A stretch of 64,000 nt of DNA, from the NCBI RefSeq assembly GCF_025506275.1, contig NZ_QYCP01000083.1, forward strand, positions 47,201-111,200, in the 5' to 3' direction. The notes under the pieces were generated by a model. The model did not search any database, was not told where the DNA came from, and worked only from the letters and a program-made list of their open reading frames with translations. Position numbers and translations under genes: made by a program. Each line of letters begins with the position of its first letter. Positions within the stretch are counted from its first letter, which is position 1. Below are positions 7,523 to 16,345 of this stretch, piece after piece. The stretch comes from Brevibacterium permense. Its GTDB lineage: Bacteria; Actinomycetota; Actinomycetes; Actinomycetales; Brevibacteriaceae.

Positions 7523-7960
7523 TCAGCTGCCGACGGTGACGTGGCCGCCGAGGCCGACCTTGCCGCCGTCGTCCTTCTTGCCGCCTCCGTCATCGGCAGC
7601 GCCATTGGACTTCGTCAGTCCGGCCTTCTCGCCGCAGGTCGGCCATGCGCCCGGTCCCTGCTCCTTGAGGACCTTCTGAGCAATCCGGATCTGTTCCTTC
7701 TTGCTGTGCTCATCCGCAGTGCCCGAACCGCCGAAGCCGTTCCAGGTCTGCTTGGAGAACTGCAGTCCGCCGTAGTATCCGTTGCCGGTGTTGATGTGCC
7801 AGTCTCCGCCGGATTCACATTCGGCGACCTTGTCCCAGACGCCCTTCTCAGATGCCTGGGCCGGCTGCCCTGCGCTCATTCCGGTCAGTCCGGCGGCCGC
7901 GACAGCGCCGGCGCCGACGAGCAGGGCGACCTTGCGGAGGCTTGTGCTGTAGAGGTTCAC
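7523..7960 (-). CDS. rpf: Resuscitation-promoting factor (secreted muralidase)
   Basis: Secreted 145-residue Rpf, a lysozyme/transglycosylase-like enzyme that cleaves peptidoglycan glycan strands and promotes regrowth of dormant actinobacterial cells. Residues 1-37 form a signal peptide (basic n-region, Ala/Gly-rich core, AQA-S cleavage region). The Rpf domain follows at about 40-110 with VAECESGGDWHINTGNGYYGG. The catalytic Glu is Glu49 in CES, and the conserved cysteine pair is Cys48 and the Cys in PTCGE. The Gly/Asp/Lys-rich tail is low-complexity. No LysM or G5 domain is present, so it is the short RpfA/C-like type. GTAAC elements lie in its promoter region. Confidence 0.92.
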   Translation of the reverse strand: MNLYSTSLRKVALLVGAGAVAAAGLTGMSAGQPAQASEKGVWDKVAECESGGDWHINTGNGYYGGLQFSKQTWNGFGGSGTADEHSKKEQIRIAQKVLKEQGPGAWPTCGEKAGLTKSNGAADDGGGKKDDGGKVGLGGHVTVGS

Positions 7961-7995
7961 TGTGTCTTCTCCAAAGTACGACTGCGTTTCGGTTC

Positions 7996-8035
7996 TGTAA
8001 CCCGGTCGTTACCGAGCCGTTATACACGGTAACGA
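7996..8035 (-). promoter_or_regulatory. Cluster of GTAAC elements upstream of rpf
   Basis: TGTAACC (7996-8002) is followed by the inverted pair TCGTTACCG (8006-8014) and CGGTAACGA (8027-8035). Repeated GTAAC/GTTAC half-sites before cell-wall hydrolase genes are typical of MtrA or GlnR-type response regulators. The assignment to MtrA is inference. Confidence 0.4.
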
Positions 8036-8130
8036 ATCAACTGCCGCATTTGAACCCGAGACCGTGAATTCAGCATCCGAATCGTCTCTGCGGAACCTGA
8101 GTGAGGCCTGAAGAGCAGCGGCTCCCCCAG

Positions 8131-10503
8131 TCAGGAATTCACATACTGTGCCAGATGCTCCGCGGTCAGCGATCCATTCGCCTTCGCCCCTGCGACCAGC
8201 TCAGTCGGGCTGCCTTCGAAGACGATCGCCCCTCCGTCATGGCCGGCGCCGGGCCCCAGGTCGATGATGTGATCGGCGTGAGCCATCACGGCCTGATGGT
8301 GTTCGATGACGATGACGGTCCGCCCCGAATCGACGAGCCCGTCGAGGAGCTGCAGCAGATTCTCGACATCGGCCAAGTGCAGACCGGTCGTCGGTTCGTC
8401 GAGGATGATCACCTGAGCGGCATCAGCGGCCTTCGCCGACAGATGAACAGCCAACTTCAATCTCTGCCGCTCTCCCCCGGACAGAGTCGTCAGCGGCTGA
8501 CCGAGGCTGACATAGCCGAGTCCCACCTCGGCGAGGATCTTCAGAATCTTCACGACCGCGGGGATACGCGACTCCCCCGCACCGAAATGCTCGATGGCTG
8601 TGTCTACCGGCAGGTCGAGGACCTCACGGATATTCAGTCCGCCCAAGGTGAACTCGAGCACCTCGGCTTGGAAACCCTTGCCCTCGCACTCGTCGCAGGG
8701 TGCGGACACGCCGCCCATGAGCGCCATATCCGAATAGATGATTCCGGCCCCGTTGCATACGGGACAAGCACCTTCGGAGTTCGCGCTGAAGAGAGCGGGC
8801 TTGACCCCATTGGCCTTCGCGAATGCCTTCCGAATGGGTTCGAGCATCCCTGTATACGTGGCTGGGTTGCTGCGCCGGGATCCCCTGATCGGAGCCTGAT
8901 CGATCATCACGACCCCATCACGTCCACGCAGAGATCCCTCGATGAGGCTGCTCTTACCGGATCCTGCGACGCCGGTGACGACGGTGAGCACGCCGAGGGG
9001 CACGTCGACATCGACATCTCGCAGATTGTGCGACCCGGCGTTGCGGATCTCGAGAGCTCCCGCCGGTTCCCGCACCGTTTCCCTGAGCGACGCCGTGTAT
9101 CCGAGGTGGCGACCGGTGAGCGTACCGGATGCCCGGAGGCCTTCGACGGTGCCGGTGAAGGTGACCTCTCCCCCGTTGCTGCCGGCTCCGGGTCCGAGAT
9201 CGACGATGTGGTCGGCGATGAGGATCGTCTCGGGTTTGTGTTCGACGACGAGCACCGTGTTCCCTTTGTCCCGCAGCGCCAGCAGGAGGTCGTTCATCGA
9301 TCGGATGTCGTGTGGGTGCAGGCCGATCGTCGGTTCGTCGAAGACGTAGGTGACGTCCGTGAGCGAGGACCCGAGATGGCGGACCAGTTTGATCCGCTGC
9401 ACCTCTCCCCCGGACAGCGATCCAGCCGATCTGTCCAAGGACAGATATCCGAGGCCGATGTCGTTGAAGGCGCGCACATCCGCGCGCAGGGAATCGAGCA
9501 GCGCCGAGGCGGCTCCCGGCTCGATCTGGTCCAACCAACCCGTGATGTCCGAGATCTGCAGAGCGCAGACATCAGCGATCGATTTGCCGGCGATCAGCGA
9601 GGACCGGGCGGCTCCGTTGAGCCGTGTCCCTGCGCATTCCGGGCAGGTGGTGAAGACGACGGCACGGTCGACGAATTCACGGATGTGCTTCTGCATCGAA
9701 TCCCGGTCCTTGGACAGGAACGACCGTTGGATCCGCGGGATCAGCCCGTCGAAGGTGATGTTGGTGCCATTGATCCTGACCTTCTCGCCTTCGGCATAGA
9801 GCAGATAGTGCCGCTCCTTCTCATCGAAATCGGCGACCGGTTTGTCCGGATCGAAGTACCCGGATTCGGAGAACATGCGCACCGACCAGCCGCCGGGTTT
9901 GTACCCGGGGACGGTAATAGCTCCGTCATTGAGAGATTTCGACTCATCGACCACCTCGGCGATGGAGATTTCTGTGGCTGTGCCCATGCCCTCGCAGTGC
10001 GAGCACATGCCGCCGTTGACGGAGAATGACTTCCGTTCGACCTGTTTGCCCTCGCCCTTGTCGATGGTCACCGCGCCCTTGCCGCTCAGGGTGGCGACGT
10101 TGAAGGAATACGCATTCGTCGATCCGAGGTTCGGTTCTGCCAGACGCGCGAAGAGGGTGCGCAGCTTCGCATTGATGTCAGAGACCGTGCCAACCGTGGA
10201 GCGCGGGTTCGCCCCGATCCGCTCCTGGTCGACGAGGATGGCCGTCGTCAGTCCCTCGAGGACGTCGACCTCGGGTCGGGCCATCGCCGGCATGAAGCCT
10301 TGGACGAAGGCGGAGTAGGTCTCGTTGATCATCCGCTGGGACTCGGCGGCGATGGTGTGGAAGACGAGCGAGCTCTTGCCGGAGCCGGAGACGCCGGTGA
10401 AGACCGTGAGACGGCGCTTGGGGATCTCGACACTGACGTTCTTGAGGTTGTTCTCCCTGGCGCCGCTGACACGGATGAGGTCGTGGCTGTCTGCACTGTG
10501 CAC
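8131..10503 (-). CDS. UvrA-like excision/drug-resistance ABC ATPase (class II UvrA)
   Basis: A 790-residue cytosolic tandem ABC ATPase of the UvrA2/DrrC type, shorter than housekeeping UvrA (about 950). Two nucleotide-binding domains are visible. The first has Walker A GVSGSGKSS (37-45) and signature LSGGEVQRIKLV. The second has GVAGSGKSS and LSGGERQRLKLA. Zinc-finger cysteines occur as CSHCEGMG, CPVC and CDECEGKG. UvrA2-type proteins bind damaged or drug-modified DNA and can confer resistance to DNA-binding antibiotics, though their role in nucleotide excision is uncertain. It starts 5 bases after the VOC-protein gene, so the two form an operon. Confidence 0.88.
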   Translation of the reverse strand: MHSADSHDLIRVSGARENNLKNVSVEIPKRRLTVFTGVSGSGKSSLVFHTIAAESQRMINETYSAFVQGFMPAMARPEVDVLEGLTTAILVDQERIGANPRSTVGTVSDINAKLRTLFARLAEPNLGSTNAYSFNVATLSGKGAVTIDKGEGKQVERKSFSVNGGMCSHCEGMGTATEISIAEVVDESKSLNDGAITVPGYKPGGWSVRMFSESGYFDPDKPVADFDEKERHYLLYAEGEKVRINGTNITFDGLIPRIQRSFLSKDRDSMQKHIREFVDRAVVFTTCPECAGTRLNGAARSSLIAGKSIADVCALQISDITGWLDQIEPGAASALLDSLRADVRAFNDIGLGYLSLDRSAGSLSGGEVQRIKLVRHLGSSLTDVTYVFDEPTIGLHPHDIRSMNDLLLALRDKGNTVLVVEHKPETILIADHIVDLGPGAGSNGGEVTFTGTVEGLRASGTLTGRHLGYTASLRETVREPAGALEIRNAGSHNLRDVDVDVPLGVLTVVTGVAGSGKSSLIEGSLRGRDGVVMIDQAPIRGSRRSNPATYTGMLEPIRKAFAKANGVKPALFSANSEGACPVCNGAGIIYSDMALMGGVSAPCDECEGKGFQAEVLEFTLGGLNIREVLDLPVDTAIEHFGAGESRIPAVVKILKILAEVGLGYVSLGQPLTTLSGGERQRLKLAVHLSAKAADAAQVIILDEPTTGLHLADVENLLQLLDGLVDSGRTVIVIEHHQAVMAHADHIIDLGPGAGHDGGAIVFEGSPTELVAGAKANGSLTAEHLAQYVNS

Positions 10504-10508
10504 TGGTG

Positions 10509-10919
10509 TCAGTCTCTCTGCTGGATGCGGATCATGTTCCCGGCGGGGTCCCGCAGGGCGCAGTCTCGCAGACCATAGGGCTGGTCCATCGGCTCCTGTA
10601 CGATGTCGGCGCCCTTCGCCTCCACCTCGGCGAAGGCCTCATCGACGTTCGGTGTCGCGAGCACGATCGCGGCATAGCTGCCCTTGGCGATGAGTCTTTC
10701 GATGGTCTCCCGTTCGGTGTCGCTGATCGTCGGGTCGGTCACGGGAGGGGTGAGCACGATCGATGTATCGGGTTGGCCGACCGGTCCCACAGTCAGCCAG
10801 CGCATGCGTCCGGCACCGACGTCGAGGCGCAGCTCGAAGCCGAGGATGTCACGGTAGAAGGTCAGGGATTCTTCCGCATCGGTGTGCGGCAGGAAGCTGG
10901 CGTTGATCGAGATGTCCAT
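10509..10919 (-). CDS. VOC-family protein (glyoxalase/bleomycin-resistance fold)
   Basis: A 136-residue single-domain VOC protein made of two beta-alpha-beta-beta-beta modules. The first contains EESLTFYRDILGFELRLD and the second VDEAFAEVEAKGADIVQEP. It ends with the characteristic YGLRDCALRDPAGNMIRIQQ strand, which carries a metal-ligand-type acidic residue. Members are drug-binding proteins, glyoxalases or dioxygenases. The drug-binding or detoxifying role is favoured here by co-transcription with the UvrA-like ATPase, but this is inference. A TACGAT -10 box ends 7 bases before the ATG, so the operon mRNA is probably leaderless. Confidence 0.82.
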   Translation of the reverse strand: MDISINASFLPHTDAEESLTFYRDILGFELRLDVGAGRMRWLTVGPVGQPDTSIVLTPPVTDPTISDTERETIERLIAKGSYAAIVLATPNVDEAFAEVEAKGADIVQEPMDQPYGLRDCALRDPAGNMIRIQQRD

Positions 10920-10938
10920 GTCAGCAATCGTAGACTGC

Positions 10939-11346
10939 TCAGCTCGGTGGGACTTCTCGATTCCTGACCGGTCTCAGTGCATTCTTCACCACGATCGTCG
11001 GCAGCCGGTGCTCGCCTGCGGCGACTCCGTCGCGGTAACGGGTCGGTGAGAGTCCGACGAGTTCGCTGAAGCGAGTGCTGAAGGTGCCCAGGGACGAGAA
11101 GCCGACGGTGAAGCAGATCTCGGTGATCGTGAGATCGCCGCGGCGGATGAGGGCCATGGCCCGTTCGATCCTGCGCGTCATGAGATACGAATACGGCGAT
11201 TCGCCGAAGGCCGATCTGAACTGGCGGCTGAGGTGCCCGGCGGACATGTGCACGCCTGTGGCCAGGGCCTCCACGCTCAAGGGCTGGTCGAACTCGCGGT
11301 CGATGCGGTCCCGGACTCGGCGCAGAGCCACCAGCTGTTCGTTCAC
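10939..11346 (-). CDS. AraC-family transcriptional regulator (minimal, DNA-binding domain only)
   Basis: A short 135-residue AraC/XylS regulator starting at a GTG that overlaps the APC permease stop (GTGA), so it is translated with the permease. It contains both helix-turn-helix units: DQPLSVEALATGVHMSAGHLSRQF (about 20-43) and DLTITEICFTVGFSSLGTFSTRF (about 71-93), then the conserved GLSPTRYR. No N-terminal ligand-binding domain is present. The frame is open further upstream, but that part is antisense-like to the permease. It probably regulates the amine permease/oxidase cluster, or responds through DNA-binding cofactors such as oxidative stress signals. Confidence 0.85.
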   Translation of the reverse strand: MNEQLVALRRVRDRIDREFDQPLSVEALATGVHMSAGHLSRQFRSAFGESPYSYLMTRRIERAMALIRRGDLTITEICFTVGFSSLGTFSTRFSELVGLSPTRYRDGVAAGEHRLPTIVVKNALRPVRNREVPPS

Positions 11347-12866
11347 CCCTCGTCGACTCCCTGTTTCAGGGTGCGTCCGCGGAAGAAGTCGGGATGGCGG
11401 ACGGATTGGATGATCATGATGACCACGCCCAGGGCCAGCACCCCGATGCCGAGGACGAAGACAAGTCCGACGCCGAAGACCGAGGATCCCGAACCGTAGT
11501 CGGGGTCGAGCGAGTCGATTGCGGTTGTGATGAAGATGATCAGCAGGGTCACGCCCCCGATGAGCGGGAACAGGAACCGGTAGAAGAACGTGCGGGTCGA
11601 GGCGAAAAGGCTGCGTCGGAAATACCAGATGCAGGCCAGACCCGTGATGCCGTAGTAGAAGCAGACCATGAGTCCCAGCGCAGTGATCGTGTCCCACAGA
11701 GCGTTCTCCGAGAGCAGGCGCATGACGACATAGAAGATGATCGCGGCCCCCGCCGAGGTGACGGTGGCGACCGATGGGGACTTGTAGCGGGGAGAGACCC
11801 GACCGTACTTCTCCGGAAGCGCCCCGTAGTGGCCCATCGCCAGGATCGTCCGCGAGGGCGAGACCATCGTCGCCTGCAGCGAGGACAGGGAAGATGAGAG
11901 CACCGCAACGGACACGAGCACTGCAAAGGGCCCCATGACCGGGCCGGCGAGTGAGGCGAAGATCGATTCCTGGTTATCGGGATTGCCCGCTCCCAGCCCT
12001 TCGGTGCCGACTCCTGCAAAGGAGATGACGGCGATCGTACAGGCGATGTAGATGATGACGATCCCGATGATCGTGAGCATGGCCGCACGGCCCGGAGTCT
12101 TCTCCGGATCCTTCGCTTCCTCGTTCATCGTGATCACCGTGTCCCAGCCCCAGAACAGGAAGATCGACAGCGATACGGCCGCAGCGACGGTGGAGAAGTC
12201 GCCGGCAGACAGCGGATTGAACCAGTCGAGAGACACCGGTGTCGGATCGTAGGAGGTGCCGTTGGAAGCCTGCACCATCGCGGCGACGACGAACCAGCCC
12301 AGCGCCAGCACCTGGAAGGCGACCAGCCACACCTGCAGCTTCTCGGTGGCTTCGACTCCCCGATACGACACCCAGGCCGCAGCGGCGGTGATGATGATCG
12401 TCACGGGGATGTTGATCCACAGCACTCGTGTGAGTTCGGCGATGGACGGATCGGAGAACACCTGGGACAGCAGAAGGAAGAGGAAGTCGACGGCCACGGC
12501 CGCGAGGTTGGACAGCACAAGGACGGTGGCGGCGACGAGTCCCCAGCCGCCCATCCAGCCCAGCCATGGCCCGAACGCTCTGGTCGCCCACGTGAACGTC
12601 GTGCCCGAATCCGGCATCGCGGTGTTCAGTTCGCGGTAGCCGAAGACGACGAGGAGCATCGGCACGAAGCCGATGAGCAGCACGGCCGGGGTGTGCACCC
12701 CGACCTCGGAGATCGTCGGACCCAGTCCCGAGGTCAGTGTATAGGCCGGAGCGATGCAGGAGATGCCGATGACGGCTCCCCCGATGGCTCCGATCTTGCC
12801 GGCGGAGAGTCCTTTAGAGCTCAGTCCGCTCGTGTTCGTCGACGGTGACGGCTGTGTGCTGCTCAT
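11343..12866 (-). CDS. APC-family amino acid/amine permease
   Basis: A 507-residue inner-membrane permease with the APC-superfamily layout of about 12 helices. It opens with the conserved GKIGAIGGAVIGISCIAPAYT segment (TM1 Gly-rich bend), and helices 2 to 12 continue to a basic C-terminus. It lies between a flavin amine oxidase (stop one base before its ATG region) and a coupled AraC regulator. Uptake of a biogenic amine or polyamine for oxidation by the neighbour is therefore likely but inferred. The longer frame upstream (to 13406) is antisense to the oxidase gene and is not used. Confidence 0.88.
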   Translation of the reverse strand: MSSTQPSPSTNTSGLSSKGLSAGKIGAIGGAVIGISCIAPAYTLTSGLGPTISEVGVHTPAVLLIGFVPMLLVVFGYRELNTAMPDSGTTFTWATRAFGPWLGWMGGWGLVAATVLVLSNLAAVAVDFLFLLLSQVFSDPSIAELTRVLWINIPVTIIITAAAAWVSYRGVEATEKLQVWLVAFQVLALGWFVVAAMVQASNGTSYDPTPVSLDWFNPLSAGDFSTVAAAVSLSIFLFWGWDTVITMNEEAKDPEKTPGRAAMLTIIGIVIIYIACTIAVISFAGVGTEGLGAGNPDNQESIFASLAGPVMGPFAVLVSVAVLSSSLSSLQATMVSPSRTILAMGHYGALPEKYGRVSPRYKSPSVATVTSAGAAIIFYVVMRLLSENALWDTITALGLMVCFYYGITGLACIWYFRRSLFASTRTFFYRFLFPLIGGVTLLIIFITTAIDSLDPDYGSGSSVFGVGLVFVLGIGVLALGVVIMIIQSVRHPDFFRGRTLKQGVDEG

Positions 12867-12867
12867 C

Positions 12868-14226
12868 TCAGGACTTCTCGCCGAGGATCCTCTCGGCGGT
12901 GGCGGTGCCGATGCGCACCGCTCCGTCGACGTGCTGGTAGCCTTCGGCAGCGATATCGGAGCTGGCGAAGTGGATGGGCCCGACGGGGTCGTTCTGGAAC
13001 GGTCCCCACCGGTGCAGACCGCCCAGGTCGTAGCTCGTCGCATAGGCTCCGCGAGTCCATTCCTCCGCGCCGAAGTCGGAGAGGTAGAACACCCGCGGGT
13101 CGAGTGCCTTCGGGCCGAGGAATTCGGCGAGGGCTTCGAGTATCTTCGTCCGGCGGGACTCTTCGTCCAGGGCCCACATGGCATCGGCGTTGACATCGGA
13201 GATGAAGCCGACGAGAGTGCCCTGCTCTTCACCGTGGTTCGTGTTGTCGTAGACCTCTTGGACGAGACGGGAGGCGCCGAAACCGGTTCCGCACAGACCG
13301 TCTTCGCGCCAGAACGGGGTGTCGTAGGTAGCGTGGACCTTGATGACGAGTCCCATCGACTGGTGTTGGTGGAAGATCTGCTGAAGCCGGGGCAGAGGCG
13401 GGTCATAGCTGATGCGCGAGTAGAGGTTCGGCGGAACGGCGACGATCGCCTGGCCTGCGCTGACTGTCAGTTCGTCGGTCGATACGCTGACGCCGGTCTC
13501 CGACCATTCGATCCGGCGCACCGGCTGCTGCAGACGGACGATGTCTTCGCCGAGCTCGTCGGCCATCTGCACCGAAACCGACTGCATCCCGCCGACGACG
13601 CGACGATCGAGGATGAAGTGATCGTCGACGAGATTCGTGAAAGATCCCGCCGAGGCGGCCATGAGAATGGCTTGGAGTGCTGAGAAGGTGGTGGCGGGCT
13701 TGGTCAGCATGCCGCCCGCGACGAACAGCCCGATGTTCTCACATGCGAGTTCGTCCTCGGACTGCTGACGCAGCCAGTGGTGGAAGGAGATCGAATCGAG
13801 TTCGGCAGCATCTTCGGCATCCCAGGGGGCCTTAGGACCGATCCTGGCGGCGAGTTCGTCGAGGATGCCGATGAGGCGCTCCATCTCGGACTGGGTCGAC
13901 TCCCCCACCGGGAACATCTCTCCCGAATAGACGGTACGAGTTCCGTCGGGAGCGATGTAGACGCTGTCTCCGTCACGGTACCGCGGGTAGGTCTCTTTGC
14001 CGAGTTCGTCGACGAGGGCCAGCAGCGCGGTCTGGTCCGGGGAGATCCACTGTCCGCCGAGTTCGAACATCTGCCCGTCGATGTGTTCGGTCCAGGTGCG
14101 GCCGCCCACGCGGTCACGGGCCTCGAGCACGATGACGCTGCGTCCGGCCTTCCGCAGCCGACGGGCGGCGCTCAGGCCCGATGGGCCTGCTCCGATGATG
14201 ACGACGTCACGGGTTTCTGCGGACAC
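12868..14226 (-). CDS. Flavin monoamine/polyamine oxidase
   Basis: An FAD-dependent amine oxidase of 452 residues that oxidises a primary amine to an aldehyde, releasing ammonia and H2O2. The N-terminal dinucleotide fold has VVIIGAGPSGLSAARRL followed by VLEARDRVGGRTW. The C-terminal FAD-binding segment is IHFASSDIAAEGYQHVDGA. The family includes putrescine oxidase of Rhodococcus and actinobacterial MAO-type enzymes. I chose the GTG (VSAETRD) because AAGGAG lies 8 bases upstream; the frame is open 55 codons further. With the APC permease and AraC gene it forms a likely amine-catabolism operon. Whether the substrate is putrescine, tyramine or histamine cannot be decided. Confidence 0.88.
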   Translation of the reverse strand: MSAETRDVVIIGAGPSGLSAARRLRKAGRSVIVLEARDRVGGRTWTEHIDGQMFELGGQWISPDQTALLALVDELGKETYPRYRDGDSVYIAPDGTRTVYSGEMFPVGESTQSEMERLIGILDELAARIGPKAPWDAEDAAELDSISFHHWLRQQSEDELACENIGLFVAGGMLTKPATTFSALQAILMAASAGSFTNLVDDHFILDRRVVGGMQSVSVQMADELGEDIVRLQQPVRRIEWSETGVSVSTDELTVSAGQAIVAVPPNLYSRISYDPPLPRLQQIFHQHQSMGLVIKVHATYDTPFWREDGLCGTGFGASRLVQEVYDNTNHGEEQGTLVGFISDVNADAMWALDEESRRTKILEALAEFLGPKALDPRVFYLSDFGAEEWTRGAYATSYDLGGLHRWGPFQNDPVGPIHFASSDIAAEGYQHVDGAVRIGTATAERILGEKS

Positions 14227-14330
14227 GGCGAACTCCTTCTGAAGCGATTGGGATGGCTTCAGACTAACGAGGTCCCGGGCCCGTGCCAAGACGGATTCGG
14301 CAAGTGCGGAATCCGCACTCGCCCGGGCGG

Positions 14331-15317
14331 TCAGCGGAACTCGCGGGGATCCGCCGCAGGGTCGTTCTCGAGAGCAGTGATGAAGCTCCACGAATCGGGT
14401 CGCGAATCGTCGAGGTCATTGAATCCGTAGTGGACGGCCAATCCGTGGGTGTCCTGCGTCGTCGAATTGAAGCTGTGCCGGTCGGGATCGGCGGCCAGTG
14501 CGACAACGGAACGACCGAGCAGGTGAGGCGTCTCGGAGATCGCGAAATCGCGTGGCGGTTCGGTGCGGGTTTCGTCGAGCGAGTCGCGCATCCAGTCGTC
14601 CTCTGTGGTGCCGAAGTGATCGAGCATCATCTCCGATCGCAGCCAACCGGGGGTGATGGCAACGGCCGTCGCTTCCACCTTGTCGAGTTCGTGGCCGAGT
14701 CCGAAGGCCAGACGGCTCACAGCCGTCTTCGTGATGTCGAGGAAGATATTCTCCCGGTAGTGGCTTGCGTTGAACTCTGCGGTGCCGTCGGTGATCTCGA
14801 TATGGAGACCGCCCGGATTCCGTGTGAGCAGGGGCAATGCAGCATGTGCGGTGTGCAGGTGAGTGAGCAGACCCGCCCGGAACAAGCGCATCTCGGTATC
14901 GAGTTCGGTCTCCCAGAACGGCGTGCCCCACTCGACGTAGGCTTCTCCCCCGATGTCGTTGACGAGGATGTCGAGACGCCCGTGGTCGGTTTCGATCTGG
15001 CCGATCACCTGTGAGATCCGGGCCGGATCGAGGTGATCACAGACGTGGGCTTCGGCCTGGCCGCCATCGCCGGTGATGAGGGCGGCGGTGTCTTCGATCG
15101 TCTCCGTGCGTCCGTAGTCGGAGCGACGCCCGTGGGTCGATCGGCCGGTGCAGTGGACGAAGGCGCCGGCGCGTGCGAGGTCACGGGCGATGGCGCGGCC
15201 GGCTCCTCGGGTGGCTCCGGCGACGAGGGCGACCTTGCCGCTCAGCGCACGTTGAGAGAACGGAGCGAAGTCGGCGGGGTCGGCGGCGTGAGTTGATTCC
15301 GGTGTCGGTGTATTCAT
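14331..15317 (-). CDS. SDR-family oxidoreductase with altered catalytic Tyr
   Basis: A 328-residue short-chain dehydrogenase-fold protein. The cofactor motif is intact (VALVAGATRGAGRAIA, about residues 39-54), as is the LDILVNDIGG strand (NAG equivalent). In the catalytic region the YRENIFLDITKTA segment has Leu where the YxxxK Tyr is expected, and the catalytic Ser position reads IEITDG (Thr). Activity is therefore doubtful or altered. I chose the ATG at MNTPTPES because it leaves a 6-5-6 palindrome in the divergent promoter. An ATG 10 codons upstream is possible. It diverges from a WYL regulator that probably controls it. Confidence 0.78.
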   Translation of the reverse strand: MNTPTPESTHAADPADFAPFSQRALSGKVALVAGATRGAGRAIARDLARAGAFVHCTGRSTHGRRSDYGRTETIEDTAALITGDGGQAEAHVCDHLDPARISQVIGQIETDHGRLDILVNDIGGEAYVEWGTPFWETELDTEMRLFRAGLLTHLHTAHAALPLLTRNPGGLHIEITDGTAEFNASHYRENIFLDITKTAVSRLAFGLGHELDKVEATAVAITPGWLRSEMMLDHFGTTEDDWMRDSLDETRTEPPRDFAISETPHLLGRSVVALAADPDRHSFNSTTQDTHGLAVHYGFNDLDDSRPDSWSFITALENDPAADPREFR

Positions 15318-15340
15318 GGGACCAGTCTCATCGGCTTCCG

Positions 15341-15357
15341 CTGACATCTCGTGTCAG
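15341..15357. promoter_or_regulatory. Palindrome in SDR/WYL divergent promoter
   Basis: CTGACA-TCTCG-TGTCAG is a perfect inverted repeat centred between the two divergent starts. It is the likely operator of the WYL regulator. Confidence 0.45.
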
Positions 15358-15380
15358 TGTCCTTCTTTATTCTCGGAACT

Positions 15381-16316
15381 ATGAAAGCTGCTCGCCTCGT
15401 TTCGGAGATCGTCATCCTCGGTGCGCGTTCTCGGCCGATCACGGCATCCGATCTCGCGGGACGTCTCGAGGTCACCGAGCGGACGATCTACCGTGACCTC
15501 GGTGAGCTGTCGCGGATGGGCGTTCCCGTCATCACCGAGGCGGGGCCCGGCGGCGGGATCAGCCTCCTCGGCGAATGGGTCTCGCCTGTGGCGGGTCTGA
15601 CCCGGGACGAACTCGACTCCCTCCTCATCGGCTCCCCTGCTGCGGCCGATCTCGGCTTCTCGTCCACGTTGGCCACGGCCCGAGCGAAAGTCCTCACCGA
15701 ATCGTCATCGGCATTCTCGCAGCTCATCCTCGTCGACGGGCCGGACTGGTTCATGGCCGAGGAGAATCCCGAGCAGCTCGACACCATCGTCACCGCACTG
15801 CGCACTCAGCGGGGACTGCAGGTCACATATCGCGGACGGAACGGTCTGCGATCGCGCGCGCTTCTGCCTCTGGGACTCGTCGTCAAGGCCGGTCGCTGGT
15901 ATCTCGCGGCTCAGCCGCCGGGAGGCAGTCCCCGAACCTATCGAGTCTCACGGATCGGCTCGGCCGAGCTGCGATTCCTCCACTGCACTCCCCCATCTTC
16001 TTTCGACCTCGCGGGCTACTGGACGAGGGCGCTGGCCGAATTCGACGCCTCGATTCGCCGGACACTCGTGAGACTGCGACTGCCCGTGGCCCAGATCGAC
16101 GACCTTCTGCGCGCGATTCCGGGCCGACTCACCGAGGACGCCGTCAACACGGGGCGGACAGATCGCGACACCCTCGAGATCGACATTCCGATGGAACCCG
16201 ACGAGGTGGCCGTCAGCCAGCTCGTCACCGTGCCCGGGGTCGAAGTGCTCTCACCAAAACAGCTCCGCCGCGACCTGCACGATCATGCACGGGCCGCGGC
16301 GGAGCTCAATGAGTGA
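15381..16316 (+). CDS. HTH/WYL-domain transcriptional regulator (YafY-type)
   Basis: A 311-residue DNA-binding regulator. The N-terminal winged HTH (about 5-55) contains ITASDLAGRLEVTERTIYRDLGELS. The WYL domain spans about 130-230, with LQVTYRGRN, LLPLGLVVKAGRWYLAAQ (the WYL motif) and RTYRVSRI. A C-terminal WCX-type extension follows. WYL proteins sense nucleic-acid or nucleotide ligands, and some DeoR/YafY members act on divergent metabolic genes. The start ATG (MKAARLV) has a TATTCT -10 box 7 bases upstream, consistent with leaderless transcription. A GTG upstream in frame is less likely. It is divergent from the SDR gene and shares the palindrome. Confidence 0.85.
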   Translation: MKAARLVSEIVILGARSRPITASDLAGRLEVTERTIYRDLGELSRMGVPVITEAGPGGGISLLGEWVSPVAGLTRDELDSLLIGSPAAADLGFSSTLATARAKVLTESSSAFSQLILVDGPDWFMAEENPEQLDTIVTALRTQRGLQVTYRGRNGLRSRALLPLGLVVKAGRWYLAAQPPGGSPRTYRVSRIGSAELRFLHCTPPSSFDLAGYWTRALAEFDASIRRTLVRLRLPVAQIDDLLRAIPGRLTEDAVNTGRTDRDTLEIDIPMEPDEVAVSQLVTVPGVEVLSPKQLRRDLHDHARAAAELNE

Positions 16317-16345
16317 AGTGAGCAGTCAGCAGCTCACAGCCCGGG

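Noticed and set aside
7961..8130. c-di-AMP (ydaO-type) riboswitch upstream of rpf
   Set aside because: Some actinobacterial rpf genes have one, but here the leader is short and the conserved core is not visible. GTAAC elements explain the symmetry better.
8101..10029. 642-codon open frame antisense to the UvrA-like gene
   Set aside because: Sense-strand ABC motifs are complete and the antisense product has no recognisable domain. Long antisense frames are common in high-GC DNA.
12867..13406. N-terminal extension of the APC permease
   Set aside because: It overlaps the amine oxidase gene in antisense and adds Arg/Ser/Thr-rich sequence before a normal permease N-terminus.
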